Below, piece by piece: positions 1 to 12,436 of a stretch of DNA of 64,000 nucleotides. The translations under genes and the position numbers were made by a program. Under the pieces are notes generated by a model. That model saw nothing but the letters and a program-made list of their open reading frames with translations. It ran no database searches and had not been told where the DNA came from. Numbering within the stretch: position 1 is the first letter of the stretch; each line of letters begins with the position of its first letter. The stretch covers positions 5,270,001 through 5,334,000 of the forward strand of contig JAMPIQ010000003.1 in assembly GCA_024699855.1 (NCBI GenBank), written 5' to 3'. The DNA is from Aphelenchoides besseyi (lineage: Eukaryota > Nematoda > Chromadorea > Rhabditida > Aphelenchoididae).

Positions 1-207
1 AGTGAATTGTTTCAATATTCGAATAAACTCGTAATTCCGTTGCTTCAAGTCCCAACCCAACAACTGCAATCGTTCCACTTGTGATATTTCATGAGCAAAT
101 GTTGCAGTTTGCATGCTCTTGAACTGAACTAAAATTGTCGGACTTTTGGGCGTTAATTTGCCGAGTAGAATGTTCTGAATTTCTGTTATGTTACCACCGA
201 ATTAATA
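1..207 (-). CDS. possible partial coding exon, unidentified
   Basis: A minus-strand frame stays open from about 207 to the window edge, roughly 68 codons, with protein-like composition (it includes the stretch LLGWDLKQRNYEF). It lies head to head with the gene starting at 220. No start codon, splice site or family was recognised, so it may be the 5' part of a divergent gene running off the left edge, or chance. Confidence 0.28.
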
Positions 208-219
208 GCGAAAATAACC

Positions 220-2950
220 ATGGATTATGGCGACGATGTTAATGCGGTTTATGGTGGAAATGTCGACGACAATGTGCAGGTCGACGACTTTGCGGTGGCT
301 CAACGATTGCAACGACAATTTGACGACGAGGTTTGTCGTCATTCAAGATGATCATTTCAATTTTTAGGATTGTTTAACGGCACAAATGGCGAGCAGTTTC
401 AACTTTCTTGCTTCACGTCTCGACTTTCCAGAAGCAACTTCTTCATCCAATTACGGTGACACGAGTTCAAGGTATTCTCGCTTTTATTTCGTTTCAATCT
501 TGGTATTTAGGGCTGATGAGCAGATTGCTCGTCGTTTGCAACGAAACTTTTATTTGGAGTTGAAACGTCAAGGTCTTTCGGATCTGGACATGGCTTCTAT
601 GTTGGATACGCAATCACTTCATCAACCACCGCCCGTTGACATGGACTTGCAACGCGCGTTGCAAGCGTCTTTAGGTGAAGAACTGCCGAATCCGTCCACT
701 AACTCCAATGGAGCCGCTGATATTGGACCGTCTTTTGTGGAAAAGTGGGCAATCGAAACGATCGTTATTTCTGACAATCACTTTCAGATTCCTCTTGTTC
801 CTTTACAATAATAGTCAATACGATTTTTCCGCTCAGAATCTGCCGTCCTCAACAGATGATTTGAGTGAATTCCGAAGACAAGTTCGAAGCAGCGCTTGTG
901 AGTTGGCGGATGCATCGGTGTTGGGTGGACATAAAGTGGTTGAAGTTGTACGGGACTTACGTTTACGTTGTTTCCATTCACTTAATTATAGATCGTGGAA
1001 AAGGGAATCAAATACGCAACACAATGGAACGAATTGGAATCAGCTTTTTTCATTCTGGAATCTGTGTGTGAAAAACTTTTCAGGTATGAAAGTGTTTTTT
1101 AGGTTACAAGTCTTATGCTTTCAGTCCCGATTTTGATGCGTATACCAATTTTTTGGTATCGACGATCACGAAAATTAAACCGGACGAAAACTCAATTCTT
1201 CTTAATACGACGAACAAGTTGATAGCAGCTATAAGTTCTCACATCTGTTATAATACGGAAACAACAAGTGAGTTTGGTGATCAATGACGTGTAGATTAGT
1301 TTTTCAGTTTCACTTCTTCAATGGCTGCTCAATATTCCACCCTACGAAGTGATCCTTGTATCAATGTGCACAGCAGTCGAAAAAGTGGTTACTCATACCC
1401 GAATCAACCTTCACACCTTCTTCACGCATATCAACGATTTTCTGCCTTACGTAGAGTTGAGCAAAGAAAAAGGAAACGAAATGGAGGTGGCGGCCTTGTG
1501 TTTAATTCGAGGTAGATTTCTGTTTAAGTGCATAGACAAAAATGAATTACAGCGTGCGTTCGTATTGTTAATGAAGAGCCAAACGAACGTATGTACCAAA
1601 TGCTGTTAATGCTTGTGGAAAAACCATTGACACGTTTGAACGAGGTAAACCAACTTCGTAATTGATGTTACTTAATTGTTACCGTTGAAGATCGCTAATG
1701 CTGGGCCACGTCGAAAATTGATTTCCTTTACGAACAAAGAATCCTGGCATCAAGTCGCTGAACAACCGTTCGTTTGGCTTTCGCGAATTAGCACAATTTT
1801 CGAAACCTTTCGGTCCACTTATTTGCCACAAAGTTATTTTGAAGTAGGTGTCTTGATGAAATGAAATCGATTTGAGTTGGGTTTAGGAAGATGCCGAACG
1901 AGAAGTTTTGACTGTTTGTCAACAACTTTACCATAAAACCATTGAAACGATTGGCAACGTGATTACTGCGTTTAGTTCCGATAAAAAGATCGTCGAACGT
2001 TGTTGTTTGACGTCGATGACCGTCATTGACTCGAACTCCAGTTCAATCAGTGCATCGGATTGCCTTGATCTTTTGGTTGAAAAGGTAAAAGGAATTAGTA
2101 TTCTCGATGAATTCAAGCATTTAGATGTTGAACGTCTATTCTGCACATCCGGACGTTTATCTATTGAGTCTTGTTGATTCGCTATTCGACAAAAATATTA
2201 CAAATTTGAATGCTCGCAACTTTGATCTGTTAAATGTAAGCTTTTGGATTTGAATGTGTGCAACTTGTGTGCTATTTTCAGGAGTTTTGTACAAAGACAT
2301 TTGAACACTTTCAAAGTCCACAATCAATCGCCGAAAACATTGCATTGATCAACCAACTGTTTAATCTCGTTCTCATGGTTGCGCGTTTTCGTTTTGCTCA
2401 ATTCGTTGTGGCTCCGATCGTCGAAACGCTTTTCGAAATGTCAATCTTTGGTCTAGAAATCGAAGCTAACGACTTTCATGTGAATGCTCGCGATTTTTGC
2501 CTTTTGTTCATCCAATTTCGAGCCGGATCTTCGCCATCTGAAGCCTTACAACTAGCCACTGAGTTAGTTAGTGGACTCTTGGCCAAACACGGCGACAATC
2601 TGTTTCGTAAATGCGTTCAATTTCAACTTGGCGACTATTCGCATCCGCTCAAAGATTCGGCTGCCGCGATTCTCAGCGAGTTTATTTGGACTCGTAAAGA
2701 GGTAGAACTGCAATTCCATCAAATTCCTTCAAACTGTTTTCAGGAAATGCGAGCTCCACTGACTACGTGTTTGCAACAGTTGTTCCACGCTAACGAAACG
2801 GCTATTGCTCAGGTTCCTCTTTTGGTTGATCATTTGATGCGGTAAGAACGAACAGATCCATCCGTTTTGTCTACACTATCCCCGTTTAGATGCTCATACA
2901 AAGAAGAGATGATGGAATTGTTTGAGCAATTTATCAATGGATTGAATTAA
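220..2950 (+). CDS. MIU/UIM motifs joined to a TNPO3-like karyopherin C-terminal region
   Basis: About 11 exons with GT-AG introns of 37-45 bp. The first three exons (220-330, 368-471, from 511) encode an acidic start, two MIU-like helices (DDFAVAQRLQRQF and DEQIARRLQRNF) and a textbook UIM (DMDLQRALQASLGEE, Ala and Ser four apart), motifs that bind ubiquitin. An in-phase junction near 747/788 then leads into a HEAT-repeat region aligning from memory with transportin-3 after its first third: DDLSEFRRQVRS near 860, QWLLNIPPYE near 1325, KIVERCC near 1987. The N-terminal Ran-binding repeats of a true importin are absent. I followed several middle junctions and the frame stays open to the TAA at 2948-2950. 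A complete TNPO3 lies at 15597. Either one chimeric gene or two adjacent genes; the phase-correct intron favours one. Confidence 0.62.
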
Positions 2951-3748
2951 TCGCTAATTGTGCACATCGTTTCCGACTATTTCGAATCTCTTGAATTTTG
3001 TTTATTTTGTCGAGTAATTGTACAACATTCTGTTTGCTAAATTTTTACACCATTTTTGTGTTTTGCACGCCAAATACCCTGAATCTTCGGTTTGAAGTAC
3101 ATATATGTTCATAGGCACAGTCTCTATTAGATGTCCACTCGAATTCCAAAAGAGAAGTGAGAAACATTTTCAACTGAAAGACAATAGGAAATTTAACATG
3201 CATTAATGTCAATTAGAAAATTGAAGGTACTAATGTGAATACTGACACAAAGAATTGCGATAATAGACGGCATAATACACATTGTAAATGTTCGAACTAT
3301 AGAAAAGGATTTCTGTCTTCTTGCTGGTCAGCATCGATCGAAAGAATTGACAAAAATCACAAATTCTACAACGTATAAGAATCTTATCAAGCACATAAAA
3401 GAAGTGCTTTTAATTCCTTGAAGAAGATTAAAGAGACATTGTCGATCACACTATTGAGTTGATCTTGTTTTTACAGATGCACTAGCACGAGAGTCTGCAT
3501 TCCATTGCTTTTGCACTTGTAACTCTACATGAGTGTCTTTATTTTGTGACAAAAGTTCTGATAAAATGAGTTACTTTCACCAACTAGAACAAGTTTATCC
3601 GAGATATGCACGTTCATTCAACAAAAGCGGTTGTTTACATGCAACTCTTCAATGTCGAAGAATCGAACTTTGACGATAATCGAATTAAAAATTATTTTCT
3701 GTCTGGATCTTGAGTTCTCAACGAGATGATTGTTGCGTGTAGCACAAT
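2951..3748. other. intergenic, no gene seen
   Basis: AT-rich, with stops in all frames. It should hold the 3' UTR of the upstream gene and the promoter of the gene at 3749. I see no repeat or RNA structure. Confidence 0.5.
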
Positions 3749-4889
3749 ATGGGTTTTGGGATACTTGTCATTCTAATCGTATTCAATGCAAAGGTTGTTG
3801 AGACGTCGAATTTACTTTACAACAACACCCACTATTCCATTACAAACAGTAACTTACCAGTAGATCATTGGATAAAAATTATCGGGAGTACTGGAAGATA
3901 CACGGAGGTAAGGTTTGGAGTAAACTAAAAGAACCGGCATGTAGAATGCTCTGTATGATTGAGTATTTAGAAGAAACCAGTTAAAACGAATAAGACGCCT
4001 ACGAAACTTACGGGAAATGTTTGCACTAGTTCCAACCTTACAGTTTGCAACGTAATGCGTGAAGAATTCATGTGTCTCTGCTCGTTGCCTCTGGGAAGTA
4101 AGTGCATTCAATCGTTTGAAAGTCTTATTTTTAGGTACCTATCGACCTTTCCGATCGTGTACAGACGTTCTGAAGGTCGTAAATATTCAACATTACGTTT
4201 ACGAGATCCACTACAAACTGAACGAATTTGCAGTCAAAAGTGAATACGACCTTCTACGCAATTTGAATATTTTGGTTAGTATCAACCCAAAACTGGTTGT
4301 TGTATTTCGAAAAGGATGTGGTTCCAATCAACAAACCTATTTCTTCCAGTTCGCTCTCTTAAGATCGCTCAACACTCAATCTCCAGGTATTGTACGTGAC
4401 GTCGATCTGCAACTCGGACATCCAACATTCTTCGAGAGAACACGTTTGTTCTACCGTCAGAACATTTCACAAATCGTCAAGTTCAAAATGGTAATGTTAT
4501 TGGTAACTTCCACTAAATACCACTTTTGTAGTCCAGATTCTTATACCCAATTTACTTTGACCATTTGGAAAAGAAGAAATTGGGTTGTACGCAGATAAAC
4601 GACCCAAACTGCTCGAATTCAACGAAATGTCACAATTGTACTTCCGAATTCTTTGATCCAAATCACCGAGATTTCTGGCCCGTTTTGATTCGTGTTCTCT
4701 TGTTCTTTCTGATCTTTCTTGTAATTGGTATCGGCTACAAATACAACACCTTGGAGCGGGGAGTCGAACGGTAAGAAGCCATTTCCATTCAATCGTTTTG
4801 TTTGATTTAGACATCGAGCTCGGGAATCAGCTATAGAACAACTGGATATTGAACAAAATAAACAAAGTTGTATTACAACGGCGTTGTAA
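3749..4889 (+). CDS. single-pass membrane protein, unidentified
   Basis: The ATG at 3749 opens a hydrophobic signal peptide (MGFGILVILIVFNAK). Exon 1 ends at 3907, exon 2 starts at 3971, and further short introns follow near 4100, 4490 and 4771. The ectodomain has several N-glycosylation sequons and paired cysteines, including a C-terminal cluster near 4580-4660 (CTQINDPNCSN, KCHNCTSEF). One transmembrane helix (VLLFFLIFLVIGIGYKY) lies near 4693-4743, followed by a short tail ending at TAA 4887-4889. This is type I topology. It faces the NOL6 gene tail to tail, 58 bp away. No family was recognised; a receptor or adhesion-type surface protein is only a guess from layout. Confidence 0.6.
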
Positions 4890-4947
4890 TTAGTCAACAG
4901 TAATAAAGTTTATCAACAAAAACAATTAACAACTTGTGACATTTCAT

Positions 4948-6732
4948 TTACTTTTTAATCTCAACGATCGACTTTACAATTCCCTCTCCCAGATGTTGAA
5001 TTCGTTGAACAAAAGCGTCTCTAAGTTTAACATTGACATCCTGGACCTTCAGTTTGTGGAGAGCTCGTGATCTCGTTGCATCGTTTGGACAGAGAAAATT
5101 CTTTCGGTACACAACGAAAATCTTTTCCGGTTTGAATTGATCGTAAAAGAAAAGAGCGAATTCGCCGAGTTCCTTTTGTAGAAGAGCGAAAAGCCATTTG
5201 GTAACGTCAACATCAACAGCCGGAATAGCAGATTTCTCCGGTTGTAGTTTCCCTTTCTGATTCTCCGGTTCTTGTTGGATGTATCGAGTGCAGCGATCAC
5301 CACGAAGCCGAATAAGCAAACTGTAAGCTGACTCGTCATTCACGGACAACGCCTAACACAAGAGAAATTTTACTGCTCATTGCTTTTAACCTACTTGAAA
5401 GTTGATCTTTTCACTTTGGAGTGCTTTCGATTTGAGTGTCGCAAGTGAGTCTGCAGCTATTTTCACTACTCGACACAACACCAGCGATTCGGGACCTTGA
5501 CGTGTGTATCTGACGCCAGCACGATCTTCGGGTGTGCTAATGCAAAGACATGGAAGAATAGGTCGTGATTTCAAAAACTTTGAGCGAATTTCGTCTCGAT
5601 CTTCTGTTTTTAAGTTCTCGTTTACGTCCACAAAACACGGCTCGTTTAAGAAGTTGTGTGTCGCAAGCAAATGCAAAAATTGAATGAAGCTGCCATTCAC
5701 GGTCCTAAATAAAAAATTCAATTCAAACGAACTTTAAACCTTGATACTCAGGATAATCGCCAGAAAACAATGAACGATTGGTAGGCTCCAAAAAACAGCG
5801 TGCAACCAAAAGCTCCAACGCCATATCGTCGAAATGACCACTCAGTTTTGATGCTGTCAGCCATCGTTTTACCAATTGAACTGTTTCGCTGAAGGCATTA
5901 AATCGATGGGCAATACCTTGCAATTGACGACAAACGATCGCATCATGAGCGTTTTGAGTGAATTCACGATTTTGAGGGTGAGGTTGAAATTCGGCTGCGG
6001 ACGAAAACTGCAGTTGAAGTTCTTCATCGTGGATAATCACGATCTTGAAAACTACACCATCCTGCAAGTTGTCATAAAAATAAAAACTAAACGTTTAGAA
6101 CATACCATAAGCAAGAGAACACAATCTTCCTTTGGAATCGCATTAAACTCCTTTTTCTCTGACAAATGTTCGGCCAATTCGATATAACATGCCATTTTGT
6201 AATGTGAAATGATCTCTGGTTTACGACCCCACTTGCCGTTTCTCTCCAACGTGATAAAAACTAAAAATTATTGTAATCCAAGAGCCGTGATCTAGTTACC
6301 TTTGACAGTCGGAACAAACAGTGGAGCCGGTTTATCCTCATTCAAATGCTGATAATAAAAGCCGTTGGTAGAACGACGCCATAGAGGCCGAACCGAAATC
6401 AAACGATTTGGCTGAAATTAAAAATTAGAAAGGAATGAGAGGAAATCAACCTCAGTATCGCGATAGTAAGACGAAACACAATTGATTCCCGTGATTGGTA
6501 GTGTGGCCAGGGTCATTGTACGCATCTGTTGAGCGAGTTGATTGTAAGCAGTAACCAGAAAAGACGGTGGAAGGCATTTCGGTGTTGAGGAAATCCAATT
6601 AAATGGAATTTCAAGCGATTCATCCAGTAACTTGGGAGTAAGGTTAGCAGCTCTAAATTCAATCGTTGAAACGTTCTATTCATTTAAACCTTACTTATCC
6701 GCATTTCCGATTATATGTCCTTTACGAGTCAT
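4948..6732 (-). CDS. NOL6: NOL6/Nrap (Utp22), C-terminal half
   Basis: NOL6 is a nucleolar protein of the small-subunit processome (UtpC with Rrp7) needed for 18S rRNA maturation. The exons encode the late Nrap domains: VKRWLTASKLSGHF near 5850, a block ending FLHLLATHNFLNEP near 5660, IRSKFLKSRPILP near 5560, and the very conserved end with GEFALFFYDQ and a closing HLGEGIVKSIVE before the stop at 4948. Introns are about 42 bp. The first in-frame ATG (6732) sits in an exon that joins correctly to the next one at about 6655. Only about half of the roughly 1100 residues usual for the family is present, and the next minus-strand gene begins at 7808, so the N-terminal half is not in this window. 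Truncated gene, relocated 5' exons or misassembly are all possible. Confidence 0.82.
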
Positions 6733-6930
6733 AATAATAACGATAGTGAGCAATGAATGCTAACCAAGAACCTCAATTGTCTTTTGATCGTGTCAACGAT
6801 GTGTTGTTTATTGAATTTTTGTTTCCAATCTATCAGCTTAAAGCTTTTAAGCGAAGAATAATAGTCGATTCAGTTTTCGTACATTTATTGATAGATTTTC
6901 TTGAAACAAACTAAAACAGAACAATAGAAA

Positions 6931-7808
6931 TCATTTCTCCTTTGGCAAGACACCGTCAGAAATCGAAGTGTCTTCATTCGCCGGGTTTCTAAAATAGCAA
7001 GAACTTATCGAATGAAAGGCTTACACTTACGATAAATCATTCATTTCAACAGACGACGGGTTTTTGTTATCAGCAGAATACACAGTTTGCTCTTCAACTT
7101 GACTGGTAAATTGATGATTCGAATAACAAGGGAGTTCGCAACTGTTCTCTGAAGCAACGGCTGTCGAACAGTCCTGAAATGACAAGAATTTCGACTTTTT
7201 TTCTTGCTGTTTTTCACTGACCGTTCGCCATTCAGCAATCGGATCCCAGTTGGTTTTAGCTTTTTCTTCGAGAACCTGGAAGTTCATTTGTTCTTGATCG
7301 AATTCTTTTTGAAGTGCTCGGGCGTACTCTTCATCGGTTCTAAACGAAATTCAAGAACTGTTGCAAATAAAAACGTACTCAAAAGTAAATTGAGATTGCG
7401 AAGTTGAGGGCTGATCCTCGTAGACCATGGTGGGATTTCGATGAAAGTCAACAGCAGAGATTTTCCGTAACTTATCCATCAGATGAGATGAAGTTTGTTC
7501 ATCAAAACTGGTCGACTGAAAACCGTTCTCTAACGGCGACACAGCACCAGAGGGATAATGGACAATCAAACTCGGGGTACTCGCTCTGGTTTCATAGTTG
7601 TGCATTTCGTTGTTCGATTCCCGCGACTCGAACTCCAATTCTTGGTACAACTCGTTTTGAAGCCTCTTTGCAAACTCTTCATCTCTCAGAATCCTAAATC
7701 CGTTGAAAAAATTTTTGAAAAAACTGAAGCGACTTACATTTCGTTAATGTCTTCGTCATCTCGATTCATTTTGAGCGTTCCGTTCCCAAAAAAACCCTCG
7801 GTTGCCAT
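6931..7808 (-). CDS. small protein with two MIU-like ubiquitin-binding motifs
   Basis: Start ATG at 7808 (MATEGFFGNGTLKMNRDDED), stop at 6931, with introns of about 45 bp. Two copies of an acidic Ala-Leu-Gln helix are visible: DEEFAKRLQNELYQEL near 7680 and DEEYARALQKEFDQEQ near 7320. These match the MIU consensus (acidic residues, x-x-L-A-x-x-L-Q-x-E) seen in CCDC50 and Rabex-5. The linker is Ser/Thr-rich and probably disordered. The same kind of helix occurs in the genes at 220 and 19861. The role is inferred only: ubiquitin-dependent sorting or signalling adaptor. Confidence 0.6.
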
Positions 7809-8217
7809 TTCTCTCTACTTCCGCCAACCGAAAAGGAGCACAAATTTCTTTCCAATTGATTTATTACTCAGTGACCGTATGAATTGAACGAATCGGATGC
7901 TAATTTCTTCGTATTTCGTTTTGTTGACTTCAATCTTGTTGACAGTTTGGTTTACTGGAAACCGAAAGATCACGTCTTTGGCTTCTTCAACGTACTTGCG
8001 GATTCATCGATCAACTTAAAAAATCAACCAGGGATTATGTTTCGTACGCTTCCAAACACGACGACGTCGATAAAAACTTTTATCAAAGTTGAAACGAAGA
8101 ATTTAGAAGAAAAATGAAGGCACTCGGTTTAACAAATCGATGGCAAAAAGAAGCGAAATGGCAGGAAATTTGTCGTGAGAATGAGCAATGCGATTGAACA
8201 AAACGGAGAGATCGTAT
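7809..8217. other. intergenic; weak coding signal near 8040-8190
   Basis: Between two minus-strand genes. Plus-strand frames near 8000-8190 give fragments such as KALGLTNRWQKEAKWQEIC in two different frames, so a small or broken gene is possible but cannot be assembled with proper splice sites. Otherwise this should be the promoter side of the gene ending at 7808. Confidence 0.3.
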
Positions 8218-10971
8218 TCAGCGAATTATCATTTCGTTGTGGGTGGTAACATGGTGATCGTACTTCTCGTGTTCATTTGCTTCTTCTTCCGTTTCTTCTG
8301 TTCGCATTTCCGTACGAGTTACGTCCGTGACTACGCGTCGTTCAATTTCTTCACGAATCGTAAACTCCGATGATCCCGAGCCCATACTCTCGGCATCCAA
8401 GGATCGAACTTTCGGTCGCGGAATAACCAGATCCGAATACGACGATCCGCTTTGATCCAAAATTCCACGTCGACGTCGGAACCAACGCAGACGAGACAGT
8501 GCCCACAAACAACAACTAAAATAAGATTGCAAGCTTGTCGTTTGTTCGTAAATATACCAGAGAGTAAGCAACAAGAACAGTAAAGCCAGTAACAACATCA
8601 GCCACCATGGGAAAGTGGATGTCGATACCAACGGTTTCGTTTGTATTGCATTTACAGATTGAAGACAGACATGTCCGGGATCGGTCTGATTTCCATCTTC
8701 TGAAAACATAAATAAAAATAAGATCCAATGTTTAATAAGTCAGTTTTACCGTAACCTTGCAGACATTCGCAACGAAAACCGCCGCGCAACGGGATACAAA
8801 CGGAAACATCTGCTGTGCAATTATGAAGTCCCAAGGCACAATAGTCGATGTCGACAGCTCGAAGACAGTATTGATCCTCTTTCAAACCTGCGGCAACACG
8901 AAGTGAAGTCGAAACATTACGAATATCAACGAATCCTCCATTGCAAACGCACTCTCCATTCTGCTCACCGTTCACACAAGTCGAATTGACCGGACAGAAG
9001 TTGTCCAAACAGAAGCTACAAAGATCAATTGAATGAACATGGAAATTATTCGTTGAATTACTTAATAGCACATCGGCCATTCAAACAAACTTCGCCCAAT
9101 GCAGCGTTGCAAATCTTTCCACCGCAAAGAGCTTGTGGACAAGGATTCAATTTATGAACATCATCGCCGACTTTCAATTGTCCATTTCCAACATAACCGC
9201 CGTTGGCATGAATTTTCTCAATCACTGCATCAAACAATTGACACGCATTAACTGCACCAGCTGATTGCGCGCTGTAGATAGTTGCATTAACGATGACACC
9301 ACCGTCAAGTGACCTGAACAAGTTTTTTTTGAAACGAAACTGTTTAAATGCTCTTACGGTTGAACCGATTTTGGAGATCCCAATTTTGTGACGTTCGTGT
9401 AAATATAAGCCGGTCCATAGCGAGTATCCGAAACCGTTTGTCCAAGATCTTTTGTGAATGCCTCAGCCAGTTCAGTATACGGTTTGTTCGCTGGATTAGC
9501 GTATTTGCTGCTGTATGGTGTGGGCTCGGTTCCATTTTGTACAATAACTAGAGCAATATTTGTAGCCACGGTCTTTTCGCATTTGCGTCCAGGCTTCGTT
9601 TCTGGTTCGGAGGAGATGTCACGCATGTCAACGGGACATTTACAGACATATCCATCTTCTGTTTCAGTGCAAACAGCTGCCGGATCACAATCGCTTTGCG
9701 AGCATCGAGGCTAAATTTGCACAAATCATGTTATTAGTAATATCTACAGCTTACAGTTGGTACACAATTACGACCGGGCAGAGCGGAGTCGGGACTTCGA
9801 TCTAAGAATCCACTTCGACATCTGCAGGTAAAACCTCCTGTTTTGCTCGCATCTTCCACGCATTCAGCGTTTTTGTGACAATCATTCTTTGATGAATCTT
9901 GACAAACTGGTACTAAAAATGGCAATTAAACGACAACTATTTTGTTCAAACTAACCGGCTATTTCTTGGCATTCACGACCCGGATTTGACGAGTCAACAT
10001 CTTTGTAGCCTTCATTGCAGACGCACTTGTAACCAACTAATTCATCAATACAATGAGCAAAGCTAAATAGATTAAATAGATATTTTATAATTCTAAGATA
10101 ATACCGAGAACAAGTATTTAGAGATGGATCAGCACACTCATTCACCAGCTTCTGACATTTACGTCCGGGACGTGTGCGATCATCACTCAAATCAACAAAG
10201 CCTGAGTATTAATATCGTTTAAAAGGTGTTAGTCAGCTAATTCAGTTACCAAGCTTACATTTACACGACACTCCATTGTACGTGTCAGCGCAAATAGCAT
10301 CGGGAGAACAACCACTTCGACCGCTCGCACAGTTGTCCAATGGTAAAGCACAAATACGGCCGGGTTTATTGGCCTCGCCTTTATCGACATAGCCTGATTG
10401 ACAAGCACAAGTATAACCATCAAAGTTATCTATGCACTTTGCCTTTGGATCACAATCGTGTTGTCCAGTTTGGCATTCGTTCACCACTAAAAAGCAAAAC
10501 GATAAAACAAATGAAAGAAGGAATTTTTAGTTACAGCAATCGCCGGTTGCTGGATGACGTTTTCCGTTGTTTGGACATGGTGGTGGTGGAGTTTCGTAAA
10601 CTCGTGGAGCAGGAGTTGGTGGTTGACTGTACGTTCTTGGTGGTTCTTGTTGAATTTCGTATCCTCGAGTTGGCTGGGGAGCGGGTGTATCGTACGTTCG
10701 TGGCACATCTTCTGCTTTAGGTTGTGGAGTGTTGTAGACTCTTGGCGGAGGTGTGCCGTAAGTTTGCTCTAAAAACTACATTAAACTCTTGATAACTACG
10801 TTAATTTGAACCTCGAACTGCTGGTGGTTGTCGTTGTGGAAGAGGGGCTGGTGAATTGTAAGTATCTTCGCGTTGTATACCGGACGGTGGTACTTGATAA
10901 GAATTGTGACCAAAAACAACCCCGACTGTGCCAAACGCTAACAGCAGGCCCGAAAGGCACTGGAAGCGCAT
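8218..10971 (-). CDS. EGF-SEA transmembrane protein, MUP-4/MUA-3-like
   Basis: Start ATG at 10971 gives a signal peptide (MRFQCLSGLLLAFGTVGVVFG). A Pro/Thr-rich linker with repeats of the type RVYxTPPP follows (about 10900-10550), then about five EGF modules (10490-9660), several of calcium-binding type, each separated by Pro-Gly-Arg-x-Cys linkers. Next is a SEA-like domain (about 9580-9180), two more EGF modules (9170-8750), one transmembrane helix (WWLMLLLALLFLLLTLWYIY, near 8610) and a cytoplasmic tail rich in Ser, Glu and Arg. This order matches nematode MUP-4 and MUA-3, epidermal fibrous-organelle receptors that tie cuticle to intermediate filaments. It is far shorter than those (about 800 residues against more than 2000), and I saw no vWA or LDL-A domain, so it may be a short paralogue. 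Confidence 0.75.
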
Positions 10972-12436
10972 TGGCGAAACGATTGTATTTTAGGCTTAAC
11001 TGCAAATCCGAAAACGTTTACAGTTGTTGAAAACGCGAAAAGGATATACGAGAACACTCGAAACTAATCGCCTTAATCAACGGTTGATTGGCTTGAAACG
11101 AACGATTCAGAACAACCAGTTAAGTGATATCAACAGAAGCTCGAGGTTTCTGATTGACAACGAGAGTCGAGGAACGTTGTCAATAAATTTGAAACAGGAA
11201 CCCCAACAAACCCCACGGGCGTCTGATTTCCGATTGCGCAACGAGCGCAAAGGTTTTGATGTATTTTGAATTTGAGGCTAATGAGCACAGAGTTAAAAGT
11301 TGACGCAGACAACGAACGGGCTACAGCCGAACGAAAAGGCGGATCTGTGTGTTGATAGTGATCGAGGAGCGTAATCAGCGCGCCATTGCATCAAACGTAA
11401 TTATCACATTCCAAATGTGATTGGAGGGCAAAATCCCGCTTTGAGCGAGCGGTTTCGGGACTTTTCCATCGAATGAACGCCCACCGCTCACATAAAAGAC
11501 AAATCGCTAATATGGAAGAAGGGGACTTGTGTGATTCAAAAACCAGTCCGCTCGATATAAGCCAGACGACGAAGATGAGCATTATTGTACGAACTTCCGA
11601 TACACACGTGTGAAACCGCCGACTTCGTTTACGCCGTTCAGCATCGTTGCCGACTCATTACGATCCGCAAAAGGAAACTTAAAAGCAGTTTCTCCCAGTG
11701 GATCAAAGCCATTAGTCGTTGATCATTACGTTCGTTGCGATTCATTTGGAATCCATCATATTGTGCAATTTGAATAGAAAAAGAAAGTCACAAAAACTTT
11801 CACCGAACTCAACTGATATTAAAGACGAACGTGTTTGAGCGTGTGTAAAATGGGCGGTGGAAAGAGTCTACACCGTCCTTAACATTCTCTTTTTAATCAT
11901 GACATTCCAATTAGATGAGAAGCGAATGTTCGCACTCTCCATGTCGTCCAATCGTTTGCGCAGCGTTTACGTTCGTTTGACAGCCTTCAGGTTAACGGGA
12001 ACCCGCCCGTTTTATTACCAACAAACAAGAATGAAGAGATGATGTGGTTTCGATTTTCACGCCAAACGATCGGGAATTTCGAAAAGACACACAGTTACCA
12101 TTTTCGTTTCGTCGTTGTAATGTTTTCCTCCACAAGACGGGCGGGATGCGCAAACCGACGCAGAAGACCCGTTTCACATTAAACCGCCAACACGTTCGAT
12201 CGATTCGCAGAGGCGTCAAATGAAACTCCAAAATATTTGCAGCATCTTGAAACCGCGTGCTTCAAAACCGCCAGATTAATCAACCGGTTTTGGCGGATCT
12301 CGTCGATTGGCGCGATGCCAAAGGTCATCATCGCGTTCTCTGGTTATACGACGATGTTGCGTAAACACAAAAAACATGATAATGAACGAGAGGTGTTCTA
12401 ATGACATTAACTATAAAAAGTTTATTGCATAACAGT
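10972..12436. other. intergenic, 1.46 kb
   Basis: Upstream of the EGF-SEA gene and downstream of ASCC1. Base composition is more GC-balanced than other gaps, with many CG dinucleotides. Short open frames exist on both strands but none has good splice sites or recognisable protein. It probably holds promoter elements of the EGF-SEA gene. Confidence 0.4.

Noticed and set aside
7404..7887. Plus-strand frames over the MIU gene
   Set aside because: Antisense shadows; no splice logic or protein-like composition.
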